Assembly (NCBI GenBank): GCA_016721385.1
Contig: JADKIE010000002.1
Coordinates: forward strand, 682,001 to 746,000
Direction of reading: 5' to 3'
From: Chitinophagaceae bacterium
GTDB taxonomy: Bacteria; Bacteroidota; Bacteroidia; Chitinophagales; Chitinophagaceae
DNA length: 64,000 nt
Shown: piece after piece, positions 39,307 through 48,526 of the stretch
Layout: each line of letters opens with the position of its first letter
How positions within the stretch are numbered: position 1 is the stretch's first letter
The notes under the pieces: model-generated
Told to the model about the DNA's origin: nothing
Seen by the model: the letters and a program-made list of their open reading frames with translations, nothing else
Databases searched by the model: none
Made by a program: the position numbers and the translations under genes

Positions 39307-39962
39307 TGTACATTTTTTATTTCGGTCAATACGGTCTTTATTCTTTGATTAAGTGTTTCAAAATCTGTAAAGCCTTTTGCAATTAAATAAAATTTACTGC
39401 TGCCTGTTTGCAATAAAACCTGCGGAAAACTATCAACATTTAGTTGTTTGCATAAAGCAAAATCGTAGTATGCTTTTTCTTTATACTCCGTGCTTTTTAG
39501 TTTAGTGTAAAAATCTTCTGTGTTAATTTTATATTTTTCTAAAAGATGTTTATATGCTTCATCATCATCCAAATCCCTTCCCTCAAAGTTTAAGGCATAT
39601 TGTAAATCAGATGCAAATTGTGTTTGCCCTTCAGGATAAATTTCTTTAAAAATACTTAATGCAATTGCCGGTTTTTCGCTGTTCATAATCCAATCGCTTT
39701 TATCCGGATTGGCTGTATGCCATAAAAAATCTTCGCCAAATTTTATACCTGTAAGTTCTTCAACCCGTTTGTAAGCTCCTTGTATGTAAGGGCCAATTTT
39801 TTCAATAGGCATTTTACTTTCGCCAATCATCATGCCACCGCTAAGTACTTCAATATCTAATTGGCTTTGATATTTTTTGGCTATTTTTTTTATTACGGGG
39901 CTAAAACCGTAACACCAGCCGCAATAAGCATCGTAGCAATAAATAAGTATGGGTTTAATCAT
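39303..39962 (-). CDS. DsbA/FrnE-like thioredoxin-fold oxidoreductase
   Basis: A 219-residue thioredoxin-fold protein of the FrnE branch. The redox site is CGWC in CYDAYCGWCYGFSPV. The insert carries a long helical region, and the cis-Pro loop is in VDSFPQVLLQTG. There is no signal peptide; cytosolic. ATG at 39962 (MIKPILIYC) is preferred to 39980. It overlaps pfkB by four bases. Confidence 0.85.
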   Translation of the reverse strand: MIKPILIYCYDAYCGWCYGFSPVIKKIAKKYQSQLDIEVLSGGMMIGESKMPIEKIGPYIQGAYKRVEELTGIKFGEDFLWHTANPDKSDWIMNSEKPAIALSIFKEIYPEGQTQFASDLQYALNFEGRDLDDDEAYKHLLEKYKINTEDFYTKLKSTEYKEKAYYDFALCKQLNVDSFPQVLLQTGSSKFYLIAKGFTDFETLNQRIKTVLTEIKNVQ

Positions 39963-40012
39963 AATTGCAAAGTTCAACAAAAGGATTTAATATTGCCCTA
40001 CAAAATAAAAAA

Positions 40013-40363
40013 ATGGAAAAGGCTATTGCAGGATATCATTTATTAATGTTATTAACTATTGTAGATAATAAACTTAATGTACGGGAAGATTTAGTTATCA
40101 GAGAGTGGTTAATAAACGAATTGGATAACAAAGCTAATTTGGATACCGAAATGGATGTGCTTAGTAATTTAAAGCAAGAAGATTTTTCTACGCACTTTCA
40201 ACAACAAATGGATAGGTTTTATCAACACTCCACACCGCAAGAAAGAAATCATCTTTTACAGTTTGCCTTGTTTTTAATTAAAGCAGATGGTGTAATTACC
40301 AAAGAAGAAAATTTATTTTTGATATGTTGTATGATGCATGGAATGAAGGGGAATAAGGTTTAA
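40013..40363 (+). CDS. TerB-like helical protein
   Basis: From ATG 40013 (MEKAIAGYHLLMLLTIVDNK) a 116-residue all-helical protein. The pattern HLLMLLTIVDNKLNVREDLV and LLQFALFLIKADGVITKEEN repeats the Ala-Asp-Gly-x-hydrophobic-x-x-x-Glu theme of TerB/DjlA-N domains, where acidic residues may bind metal. No other tellurite gene is near. Its stop codon overlaps the end of polA. Confidence 0.7.
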   Translation: MEKAIAGYHLLMLLTIVDNKLNVREDLVIREWLINELDNKANLDTEMDVLSNLKQEDFSTHFQQQMDRFYQHSTPQERNHLLQFALFLIKADGVITKEENLFLICCMMHGMKGNKV

Positions 40364-43223
40364 TGTGCCTCTAACCAATTTTTCCCTTCGCCAATTTCTG
40401 CATCTGTGGGCACACTATTAGGTAATGCTAAGGCGGTTTGCATACAATTTAATATTACAGGCTTAATAATTTCTAATTCGTCTTTATGTGCATCAAAAAC
40501 CAATTCATCATGCACCTGTAACAACATTTTGCTTTTAAACTTATGTGTTGCAAATTCCTTATGAATTTTTATCATTGCTAATTTAATCATATCGGCTGCA
40601 GTACCTTGTATGGGAGAGTTGATGGCGTTACGTTCGGCAAAGCCTCTTACCGTAAAATTTGCGCTATTAATATCTTTAAGCCAACGCTTGCGTCCCATCA
40701 GTGTTTCCACATATCCATTTTCTTTACAAAAATTAATGGTATCATCCATATACTTTTGAATATTTGGAAACTGCTTTTTATAATTATCAATTATTTCTTT
40801 TGCCTCGGCTCTTGGTATGCCTAAGTTCTCAGCTAAGCCAAATGCACCCTGCCCATAAATAATTCCAAAGTTTACGCTTTTAGCTTTGTACCGCATTTCT
40901 TTCGTTACCTCTTTTTCATCTACATTAAAAACTTTAGCGGCTGTTGCCGTATGTATATCTTTTACCGGTAGGTGAATGCTTCACACATATTTACATCTCC
41001 ACTAATAGCCGCAACTATACGTAATTCAATTTGAGAGTAATCGGCGCTTACCAACACATGATCTTTATCTCGGGGTATAAATGCTTTTCTTATTTCTTTG
41101 CCCCTATCGGTACGTACAGGTATGTTTTGCAAGTTAGGGTTGTTACTGCTTAGCCTGCCTGTTACAGCTACTGCTTGTGCGTATGAAGTATGCACCCTAC
41201 CCGTTTTTTTATTTATCATTAACGGTAATGCATCTACGTAAGTTGATTTTAGTTTAGTGTATTCTCTAAACACTAAAATATCATCTACTATTTTATTTTG
41301 TGCAGCCAGTTTCAACAGCACATCTTCGCCGGTGGCATATTGGCCTGTTTTTGTTTTTTTTGCTTTGGGATCTAATTGCAGTTTATCAAACAACACTTCG
41401 CCTAATTGCTTTGGGCTTGCTAAATTAAATCGAACACCAGCTTGTTTGTACACACTTTCTTCGGCAATTTTTGCTTCTCTTTCTAATTCTTTGCTATAGT
41501 CGTTTAAAAATTGTTCGTCAATTCTTATTCCCTCAAACTCCATTGCGGTTAATACTTTTACTAACGGGTTTTCTACTTCGTAAAAAATTTTTTCTACTTC
41601 TTTTTCTTTTAATTGAGGTAGAAAAACATGTTGCAATTGTAAAGTAATATCAGCATCTTCGGCTGCGTAATCTTTTATTTTTTCAGCTTCTACATCTCTC
41701 ATGCTGCCTTGATTTTTTCCTTTCTTTCCTATTAATTCGTCAATATGTACAGTGGCGTAGCCTAAATATTTTTCGCTTAAAGCATCCATGCTTCTTTTAC
41801 CGTCAGGTTCTATTACATAGTGTGCAAGCATGGTATCAAAAATATTTCCTGCTAACTCAAAGCCATACCACTTAAGCATTAACATATCATATTTTATGTT
41901 TTGCCCAATCCATGTTATTAATTTGTTGTTGAATAGTGGCTGAAATTTATGTAAGAGTTTTATGCATTCGTCTTTATCCGGTGGGCAAGGCACATAATAA
42001 GCTTCGCCTTTTTTTACAGAAAAACTTAAGCCTACCAGCTCTGCATTATTTGCATCAATACCTGTGGTTTCGGTATCAAAGCAAATTTCTTTTTCGTTAT
42101 TTAGTTTATTGGTTAAATCAGTTATTAGTTGTTGTGTATTGGCAAGAATATAATTGTGTGGGGTGTTGTTGATGTTTTTGTCGGCGGTAAAAGAGTTGTT
42201 CCCAAAACCGCCGTCGGGGTTTGCAACCGCCGACGGGGTTTGTTGCGGCTGTTCAATAATATTTCCAAACAAATCCATTTGTACATTTTGTGTGGCTTCT
42301 TTTGTTGAACCTCCGTCAGGGTTTGTAGCCGCTGATGGAGTTTGAGCACCCTCTCCCAATAATCTTTTACCTAAAGTTTTAAACTCTAGCTCTTCAAAAA
42401 TTTCTCTTAGCGCATATTCATTTTTTTCTTTTATTCTGAAGTTTTCTTCATGAAACTCTGCAGCGGATATATCGGTAATAATAGTTGCCAGCTTTTTACT
42501 CATTAATGCAAGGTCTTTCCCTGCTGCAACTTTTTCGCCCAGCTTTCCTTTTATGTTAGCTGCATTTTCTAAAACATTTTCTAGTGTGCCATATTCTTTT
42601 AATAATTTGGCTGCGGTTTTTTCGCCTACGCCGGGTATGCCGGGAATATTATCTACAGCGTCTCCCATAAGACCTAAAATATCTATTACCTGATCTACTC
42701 TTTCAATGTCCCATTTTTCGCAAACTTCTTTTGGGCCCAAAATTTCGTATGTGTTTCCCTGATAAGGCGGTTTATAAATTTTTATATTTTCCGATACTAA
42801 TTGCCCGTAATCTTTATCGGGTGTAACCATAAAAACTTCGTAGCCTTCTTTTTCGGCCTGTTTGGCTAATGCACCAATTACATCATCGGCTTCGTAGCCA
42901 TCGATAGCAATTACAGGAATATTTAAGGCTTCTATTATTTTTTTTATATCCGGCACAGCCGAAGAAATATCCTCTGGGGTTTCTTGCCTGTTGGCTTTAT
43001 AATCGGCAAAATCGGTGTGGCGTTCGGTGGCGGCGCTTGTATCAAAACACACCGCCATGTGTGTAGGTTTTTGATTGGTAATTAAATCAATTAATGTATT
43101 GGTAAAACCAAACTGTGCATTGGTATTGCGCCCTTTACTTGTAACACGAGGATTGCGTATAAGTGCATAATATGCCCTGAAAACCAAAGCAAATGCATCT
43201 AACAGAAATAATTTTTTTTGCAT
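40360..43223 (-). CDS. polA: DNA polymerase I (frameshifted, with two in-frame palindromic elements)
   Basis: A full three-domain Pol I of about 954 residues. The 5'-3' exonuclease has IDGYEADDVIGALA and GIPGVGEKTAAKLL. The 3'-5' exonuclease keeps the acidic residues (CFDTETTGID, GQNIKYDMLML, YAAEDADITLQL), so proofreading looks intact. The polymerase has ADYSQIELRIVAAISGD, SVNFGIIYGQGAFGL and LLQVHDELVFD. A base is missing near 40965-40972; restoring one joins CEAFTY to VKDIHTATAAKVFNVDE. The linker at about residues 292-345 holds two copies of a palindromic element encoding TPSAxxNPDGG. Call certain. Confidence 0.96.
42203..42242. repeat. Palindromic element inside polA, copy A
   Basis: GC-rich, reading CCGCCGTCGGGGTTTG and CCGCCGACGGGGTTTG on the plus strand; CCGTCGG and CCGACGG form the arms of a hairpin. 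Frame kept: encodes TPSAVANPDGG. Confidence 0.8.
42307..42346. repeat. Palindromic element inside polA, copy B
   Basis: A diverged copy (about seven differences in 37 bases from copy A) starting AACCTCCGTCAGGGTTTG. Frame kept: encodes TPSAATNPDGG. Confidence 0.75.
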
Positions 43224-43238
43224 CGAGTAAACGTAAAA

Positions 43239-43265
43239 AAATAGCTCCTATTAATGGAGCTATTT
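43239..43265 (-). terminator. Terminator of the 43299 gene
   Basis: Ten-base stem AAATAGCTCC / GGAGCTATTT, loop TATTAAT, between the stop of the 43299 gene and polA, followed by T on the minus strand. Confidence 0.75.
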
Positions 43266-43298
43266 AAAAATATATTTTAGGAGCGGCTATTTACATTT

Positions 43299-43700
43299 TT
43301 ACAACGAAGCAATGGTTACCAAGCCTGAATTACCGTTTTGCACTGTTTCAATTACTAATTGATTTTTATTTACATCTTTTATAATCCAGCTGTTGTTTAA
43401 TTTACTTAATGCCGCATTGTTTCTATTAAAATGAATGTTTATCTTTTTTGAACTATTATCTTCTGCCCATTGTCCTGTAATTTCAATACCATCTTTTTTT
43501 GCAAGTACAGTGCCGTTATTTATAAATGTAAATGTGTAAGCAGAAAACTCGTTGCAGCTTTGTAAATTGATTTTACAATTGCCCTTAGGAATTAGCGATG
43601 CAGCAGTTTTGTCTTTTTTAATACCATCCATATTGGTAAACGCCGAAATATAGAATATGGCAGCACACTTTAATATAAATATTATAGCTGGTTTTTTCAT
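43299..43700 (-). CDS. Secreted protein of unknown function (lipocalin-like)
   Basis: From ATG 43700 (MKKPAIIFILKCAAIFYISA) a 133-residue exported protein. The beta-rich mature part (YTFTFINNGTVLAKKDG, ITGQWAEDNSSKKINIHF) recalls small lipocalin-like domains of Bacteroidota. No function. It stands alone with its own terminator. Confidence 0.55.
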   Translation of the reverse strand: MKKPAIIFILKCAAIFYISAFTNMDGIKKDKTAASLIPKGNCKINLQSCNEFSAYTFTFINNGTVLAKKDGIEITGQWAEDNSSKKINIHFNRNNAALSKLNNSWIIKDVNKNQLVIETVQNGNSGLVTIASL

Positions 43701-44012
43701 TATTAGGTTATTGTACAATTGTTAACTTAATAATGATTTTTTTATTGTGTATTAAAAGAATTTTTTTTGTATGGGGTTATGAAAACCCGGCATAACAGGA
43801 TAATAGTGTAAACGTATTAGGTACGACTTTGATACGGAATGGTATTGGAATGGCTTTTTGGCAGTTGGTTGTGTATAATCATACAAACCTGAAAAAATTG
43901 GTTTAGTTTTTTACTTCTAATTTTCTCATGCAATGCATTAGTTTATTTTAATAGTCTTGTGCAACCAATAAATTTATACGATCCTAAAATACAAAACCCA
44001 TTACCACACCCT
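43701..44012. other. Non-coding interval with dispersed repeat
   Basis: About 310 bp without a gene. The segment 43838-43875 (GGTACGACTTTGATACGGAA, then GGCTTTTTGGCAGTTG) resembles the reverse complement of 12600-12680. It probably also holds the promoter of the 43299 gene; no clear -7 box is seen. Confidence 0.5.
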
Positions 44013-45045
44013 CTACTTCTTTATTCCCTTAAAACTCCCATCATCCACTGCTTTTATAAATTTTATTAAACCGTTAAAATAATTTTGTTGGTCGTCCCAC
44101 ATGCTGCAATGGCTGCCATTGGGGCAAACTAGACTATCGCCTTTTTGTACTTGTGTGGCCATCCATTTCATATATTCAGGGTCCATGGTATCGTACTTGC
44201 CGCCAATAGTAAGGGTAGGTATTTTTAGTTTGGGTAAGTCGGCACTTCTATCCCATTTTTCTAAACGGCCACGTACCCTAAACTCACTTGGCCCTTGCAT
44301 CATTACATATATTTGTTGGTTAATGTGTGGAAAGGCTCTGTTCAGCGCTTCTGGCCATTCTTTTAAGCGGCATAAATGTTCGTTATAAAAATAGGGCATT
44401 AGCAACTCCATGTATTTAGGGTTACTAAAATCATTTTTGGCTTCTATTTGTTCAATAGTATCTAATACTTTTGGTGGCATTTGCTTGGCTAATACTTCAT
44501 TAGCATATTGCCCATACTTAGGGCAGCTTGCCATCATATTGCTTATCACTAATCCTTTTAAATTATCTTGGTATTTTAGTGCATACTCCGTAGCTAAAAT
44601 GCCGCCCCAGCTGTGCCCTAGTAAATAAAAATTATCTTTATTCATGCCCAAGGCTTTACGTACTTGCTCTACTTCTTCTACAAAGCGTTCGGTTGTCCAA
44701 AGGCTGCTATCGGTAGGCTTATCGCTAAAGTAACTGCCTAGTTGGTCGTACTCGTAAAACTCCAAAACCTTCCTTAGGAAAAAAACTTTCGAAGCATTCA
44801 AAAAACTCATGTGTGCCACCTGGGCCACCATGTAATAGCAATACTTTTATTGTAGGGTTATTGCCAAACCTTTTTGTCCATACTTTAAACTTACCTACAG
44901 GTGTTTCAACAGATATCATTTTTACTCCGCCTGTTTGTACTCCGCTATCGGTGGTAGCATGGTATTGTTGTAGGGTAGGTTGTTGGTTTTTATTTTGGCA
45001 AGAAAAAAGATAAATAATGCAGGTAGCTAAAAGTAATTTTTTCAT
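44013..45045 (-). CDS. Proline iminopeptidase-like alpha/beta hydrolase lipoprotein (frameshifted)
   Basis: A lipoprotein (KKLLLATCIIYLFSC lipobox) followed by an alpha/beta hydrolase of the prolyl-aminopeptidase group. Marks are LLLHGGPGGTHEFFECFE (oxyanion HGGPG), the nucleophile elbow LLGHSWGGILATEYAL, and the catalytic Asp/His region GGKYDTMDPEYM and GSHCSMWDDQ. The frame breaks near 44762-44769; removing one base joins KEGF to EFYEYDQLGSYFSDKP and gives 343 residues, the normal length. It is probably a sequencing error. Likely cleaves N-terminal proline from peptides in the periplasm or on the cell surface. Confidence 0.87.
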
Positions 45046-45087
45046 TAGAAAATTTTTTATAAAGAATTGTAGCACCTCCCACAAAAA

Positions 45088-45130
45088 CTCAAAGCCACAA
45101 AACTTTCTTTATTGTTTTAGTGGCTTTGAG
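45088..45130 (-). terminator. Terminator of the truncated esterase
   Basis: Perfect 11-base stem CTCAAAGCCAC / GTGGCTTTGAG, continued by AAAAC / GTTTT inside, just past the stop at 45142. Confidence 0.75.
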
Positions 45131-45141
45131 GGAAAGGTTTT

Positions 45142-45585
45142 TTAAAACCTTGTTTCTTCACTCATTGCAATTACACCGTCAATTAAATCGGGGCGTTTTA
45201 AAAATAAATTCATACTATGTAAGGCGCCAAACGATGCACCGCATGTAATTATGGGTGTTTCGGCAGATGTGTTTGCCTTAATAAATGGTACTACCTCGTT
45301 ATAAACATACTCGTTAAACTGATTATGGCGTATAGCCTTGTGTGCACCTGCCATTTCGTTATTAAGCCAGCTTTCGTTATTAATGCTGTTTATTGAAAAC
45401 ACCCTTACTTTGCCACTATTAATATAGGGCGCCAAGGTTTCCATTAGTTGAAATCGTTCGTACTCCAAATAATCGGCAGCAGCAGTGGGTACAAGTAATA
45501 ATGCAAAGCCATAATTGCCATACGATACAATGGGCATTTCTTTTTGTAAAGCCGGGCTAAACCAGCTGGCTAATTCTCTTTTCAT
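45142..45585 (-). pseudogene. C-terminally truncated esterase (alpha/beta hydrolase)
   Basis: The 147 residues match the front half of an EsterD/Fes-like putative esterase: REYxSWFSPALQKEM-type start (seen as RELASWFSPALQKEM), FSINSINNESWLN, and the nucleophile region ITCGASFGALHSMN. After LIDGVIAMS the sequence ends EETRF-stop, about 80-100 residues short, without the catalytic Asp and His. No continuation is found in any frame before the terminator at 45130. So a real truncation rather than a frameshift is likely. It may be inactive. Confidence 0.6.
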
Positions 45586-45769
45586 GTATTATTATATTTA
45601 TTTTATATTTTATCCACCCAGAATATGCCAACAAACATTTTACGGTTGGTGTTATTCCTTTTAATGGCTCATTTCATGTATAGTTTGATTTAAATAAATG
45701 TACTACTTTTACTTATCATTCAAAAAAATAAACCCTTAGTGTTTACCCTTTTATAACAAATTTTTTAGC

Positions 45770-47241
45770 ATGTATAAAAATCTTCCCTTTGCATTTGCTA
45801 TTATATTAGCCAGTGTTTTATTTTTCTCTTGTAAAAAGAAATAGACTCACCAACTGCCGGTAATGGTGGTACAGCCATGTTTTCATTAGCAGGCTCTCCA
45901 TCGGGCTGTACATCTGCAACCGTAGCCGGTATATACACCAGCGGAAGTGCTTTAACGGCATCCAATACTGTTTCAATAACCGTAAATGTAACAACTATTG
46001 GCACTTATGCTTTTAAAACTACAAGTGCTAATGGTGTTTATTTTGCCGCAAGCGGTACATTTTCGAGTACCGGACCACAAAGTATGATGCTTACTGGTGT
46101 TGGCACACCCTTAAAAGCCGGCAGCTTTACTTATGCAACAACTAATAATAGTGGTTGTAATTTTAGCGTATCCTTTACACAAGGTACCGGAGGTTCGGGT
46201 GCTGCTATTTACACTTTTGCAGGAGCGCCAAACAGTTGTACAACGCCAACGGTTAATGGTACATATATGAATGGCATTGTTTTGGGTGCTACCAATTCGG
46301 TTGATTTAAATGTTAATGTAGTTACTGCAGGCACTTACACCATTAGTACCAATACAGCCAGTGGTATTAGCTTTTCGGGTACAGGTACATTTACCGGAAC
46401 AGGTGCACAAACTGTTAGGTTAAGCGGCCAGGGTACACCAACCGCAACAGGTGCTGCAACATTTACAACATCGGGCGGATGTAATTTTAGTGTTACCATT
46501 GCACCGGCACCTGCGCCGGGTGCATTTACATACAATTGTGCAACAGCACCAGTAGTAAGCGGCACATATACAGCCGGCACAGCATTAAATACTTCCAATA
46601 AGGTTGATGTTAGTATAAATGTTACCAGCTTAGGCAGCTACTCTGTTACAACAAATGCTGCCAATGGCGTTACTTTTAGCGCAGGTGGAGTTTTTACTGC
46701 TTTAGGTGCACAAACCATTACTTTAAGCAGCACTAATACACCTGCAGCTGCCGGTAGTTTTTCGTACACACCAAGTGGTGCTGGTGGTTGTGCATTTAGT
46801 GTGACATATGCTGGCGGTGGTGGTGGTGGCGGTAGCGACTTTTTAAAGTGTACCATTGATGGTGTATTTATTGACTTTAGCACAGGTTTAGCAGCAAGTT
46901 TAACGCCAGGTGATTTTTCTGCAAGTGGAGATAATGCTGCCGGTACAAAGAATTTTGATTTGAATGTCACCGATTTAAATGGGGGCACTATTACAACCGG
47001 AACCTATAATAAATTATCGATTACCAATATTAATAAATTTTGTGACCCAACCTATACGCCCGATATAGGGTCGCCTTTGGATTTTTGGTCAACAGATCCT
47101 TTAAATGCTAACACATTTACTATAACCATTCAAACCATTACTGCAACTAAGGTAACCGGAATTTTTTCTGGTGATTTGTTTGATCTTGCCGGAGGTAATA
47201 AAAAGGTGGTAACCGGAGGATCGTTCAGCGTTACTTATTAA
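45770..47241 (+). CDS. Repeat-containing lipoprotein (frameshifted at 5' end)
   Basis: The ATG at 45770 gives a lipoprotein signal (MYKNLPFAFAIILASVLFFS then C-KKK) that stops early. One extra A at 45839-45841 joins it to IDSPTAGNGGTAMFSLAG. The body has three tandem units of about 80-90 residues, each with a Cys near the start and GTYxxG, then TxTxxTxGTYxxxT and a closing GxCNFSVxx. The last 130 residues form a different domain (CTIDGVFIDFSTGLA ... GGSFSVTY). Units are immunoglobulin-like by pattern. Surface-exposed, function unknown. About 490 residues. Confidence 0.75.
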
Positions 47242-47254
47242 ATTTTTACTACTA

Positions 47255-47292
47255 AAAGAGATTGATAAATCAAATGATTTATCAATCTCTTT
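47255..47292 (+). terminator. Terminator of the repeat lipoprotein
   Basis: Perfect 18-base stem (AAAGAGATTGATAAATCA / TGATTTATCAATCTCTTT) with a two-base loop, then T tract. It may also serve parA from the other side. Confidence 0.85.
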
Positions 47293-47310
47293 TTTTATTA
47301 CTTTGTTTTT

Positions 47311-48050
47311 TTATAAAACTCCTTCCTTAATCTCTGTCCACAATTCTCTGTAGCAACTTGCGGCATAGCTGCTGTTGGCAAATTCCATAATGGGCGCTTT
47401 GTGTGTACCCATTTTTTCTACATCGCTCAGGTAAGGTATGTAGTTTTGGAAAAAGCGTTTGTCTTTATACAATTCATCCATTATTTCGTTGTGCATGTTT
47501 TTACGCAAATCGGTCATGGTAAAAAAGCACATCATCTTGCTGCTATCTAAATCTTTTTCTTTAAAATAATCTTTTACCATGTGGTAAGTGCGTATACTTA
47601 GTGTAGTTGGTATTACGGGCATCAGTACAATATCTGCCGCATTAAAAATATTTTCGCTTAGTGCACTAAAGCCCGGAGGGCAATCTATAAATACAAAATC
47701 GTACTCGCCCTGCAGTTGTTTAAGTATAGATTTTAGGCGGTTTTTATTGCCTCTCATTTCGTCCAGCATAATATCAAAACTTTTACTGGAGTTATCGGCG
47801 GGTATTACATCCAGCAATTCAAAATCGCTGCTTAAAATAGCATTTTCCAAATCGGCATCTTTGGTAATTAATTTTTTATGCCCGGATGAACTTTTGGCTT
47901 TGCTTTATAGTAAAATGAGGAAGATCCCTGAGGGTCAATATCCCACAGCAAGGTTTTAAAGCCATCTGCAGCAGCTAAGTACGCAAAATTTACACAACTG
48001 GCGGTTTTGCCTACGCCGCCTTTCAGGTTATAAAGAGCAATTGTTGTCAT
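47311..48050 (-). CDS. ParA/Soj-family ATPase (frameshifted, orphan)
   Basis: A partition-type ATPase. The deviant Walker A is NLKGGVGKTASCVNFAYLA, then WDIDPQGSSSFYY. Walker B is DFVFIDCPPGFSALS. The frame breaks in a six-T run (47872-47877); one extra base joins PGIKK to LITKDADLENAIL, giving 246 residues. No ParB or parS partner is seen; instead an 82-residue gene lies upstream on the same strand, 86 bp away. Orphan ParAs position cell-pole cargo or act with small DNA-binding partners. Confidence 0.9.
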
Positions 48051-48136
48051 AATCTATCTTTTTAAAAATATAGATTAGTAAGATAATAAATATTTTTTAT
48101 CTATATAACTCTTTTCTATGTTTTTAGCATTGTTGC

Positions 48137-48385
48137 TTAGGCAGCGCCTAAACGGGTAATTTCGGTACCGTTGAATATTCGGGCTAGGCTGGTGTCTTTA
48201 GTAGTTTGGTATTCTTTTAGCTTTGATTCGCTTACTATACGCCACAAATTTTTAGTTTTTAACTCTGTGTAATCAGATGTTTTTATAAACACACCTTTAA
48301 TAGTTGACCTTGTTTTGAAAAAGATATTTAGGGTAGATTTATCTAAATGCGTTTCCATTACTTTTTCAATTTGATCGTTTGTCAT
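48137..48385 (-). CDS. Small basic protein upstream of parA
   Basis: From ATG 48385 (MTNDQIEKVMETHLDKSTLN) an 82-residue protein with a likely beta strand region (IFFKTRSTIKGVFIKTSDY) and a Lys-rich helix (SESKLKEYQTTKDTSLARI). No family recognised. It could be the ParA cargo or activator; a stretch of positive residues at the N terminus, usual in ParA activators, is not evident. Moderate confidence that it is real, supported by its place in a possible operon. Confidence 0.6.
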   Translation of the reverse strand: MTNDQIEKVMETHLDKSTLNIFFKTRSTIKGVFIKTSDYTELKTKNLWRIVSESKLKEYQTTKDTSLARIFNGTEITRLGAA

Positions 48386-48526
48386 TTTATTTATTTTATG
48401 ATGTAGAAAGAATAGCAACTGAAAGATAGAGAGCGTAAAAATATAGTTACTGCTTAATAGATTTCAATCTGAATTTGATTAAAGATAGCGTTTTTTGGGC
48501 AGATAGCCTCAAAAAGGTTGATTTTG

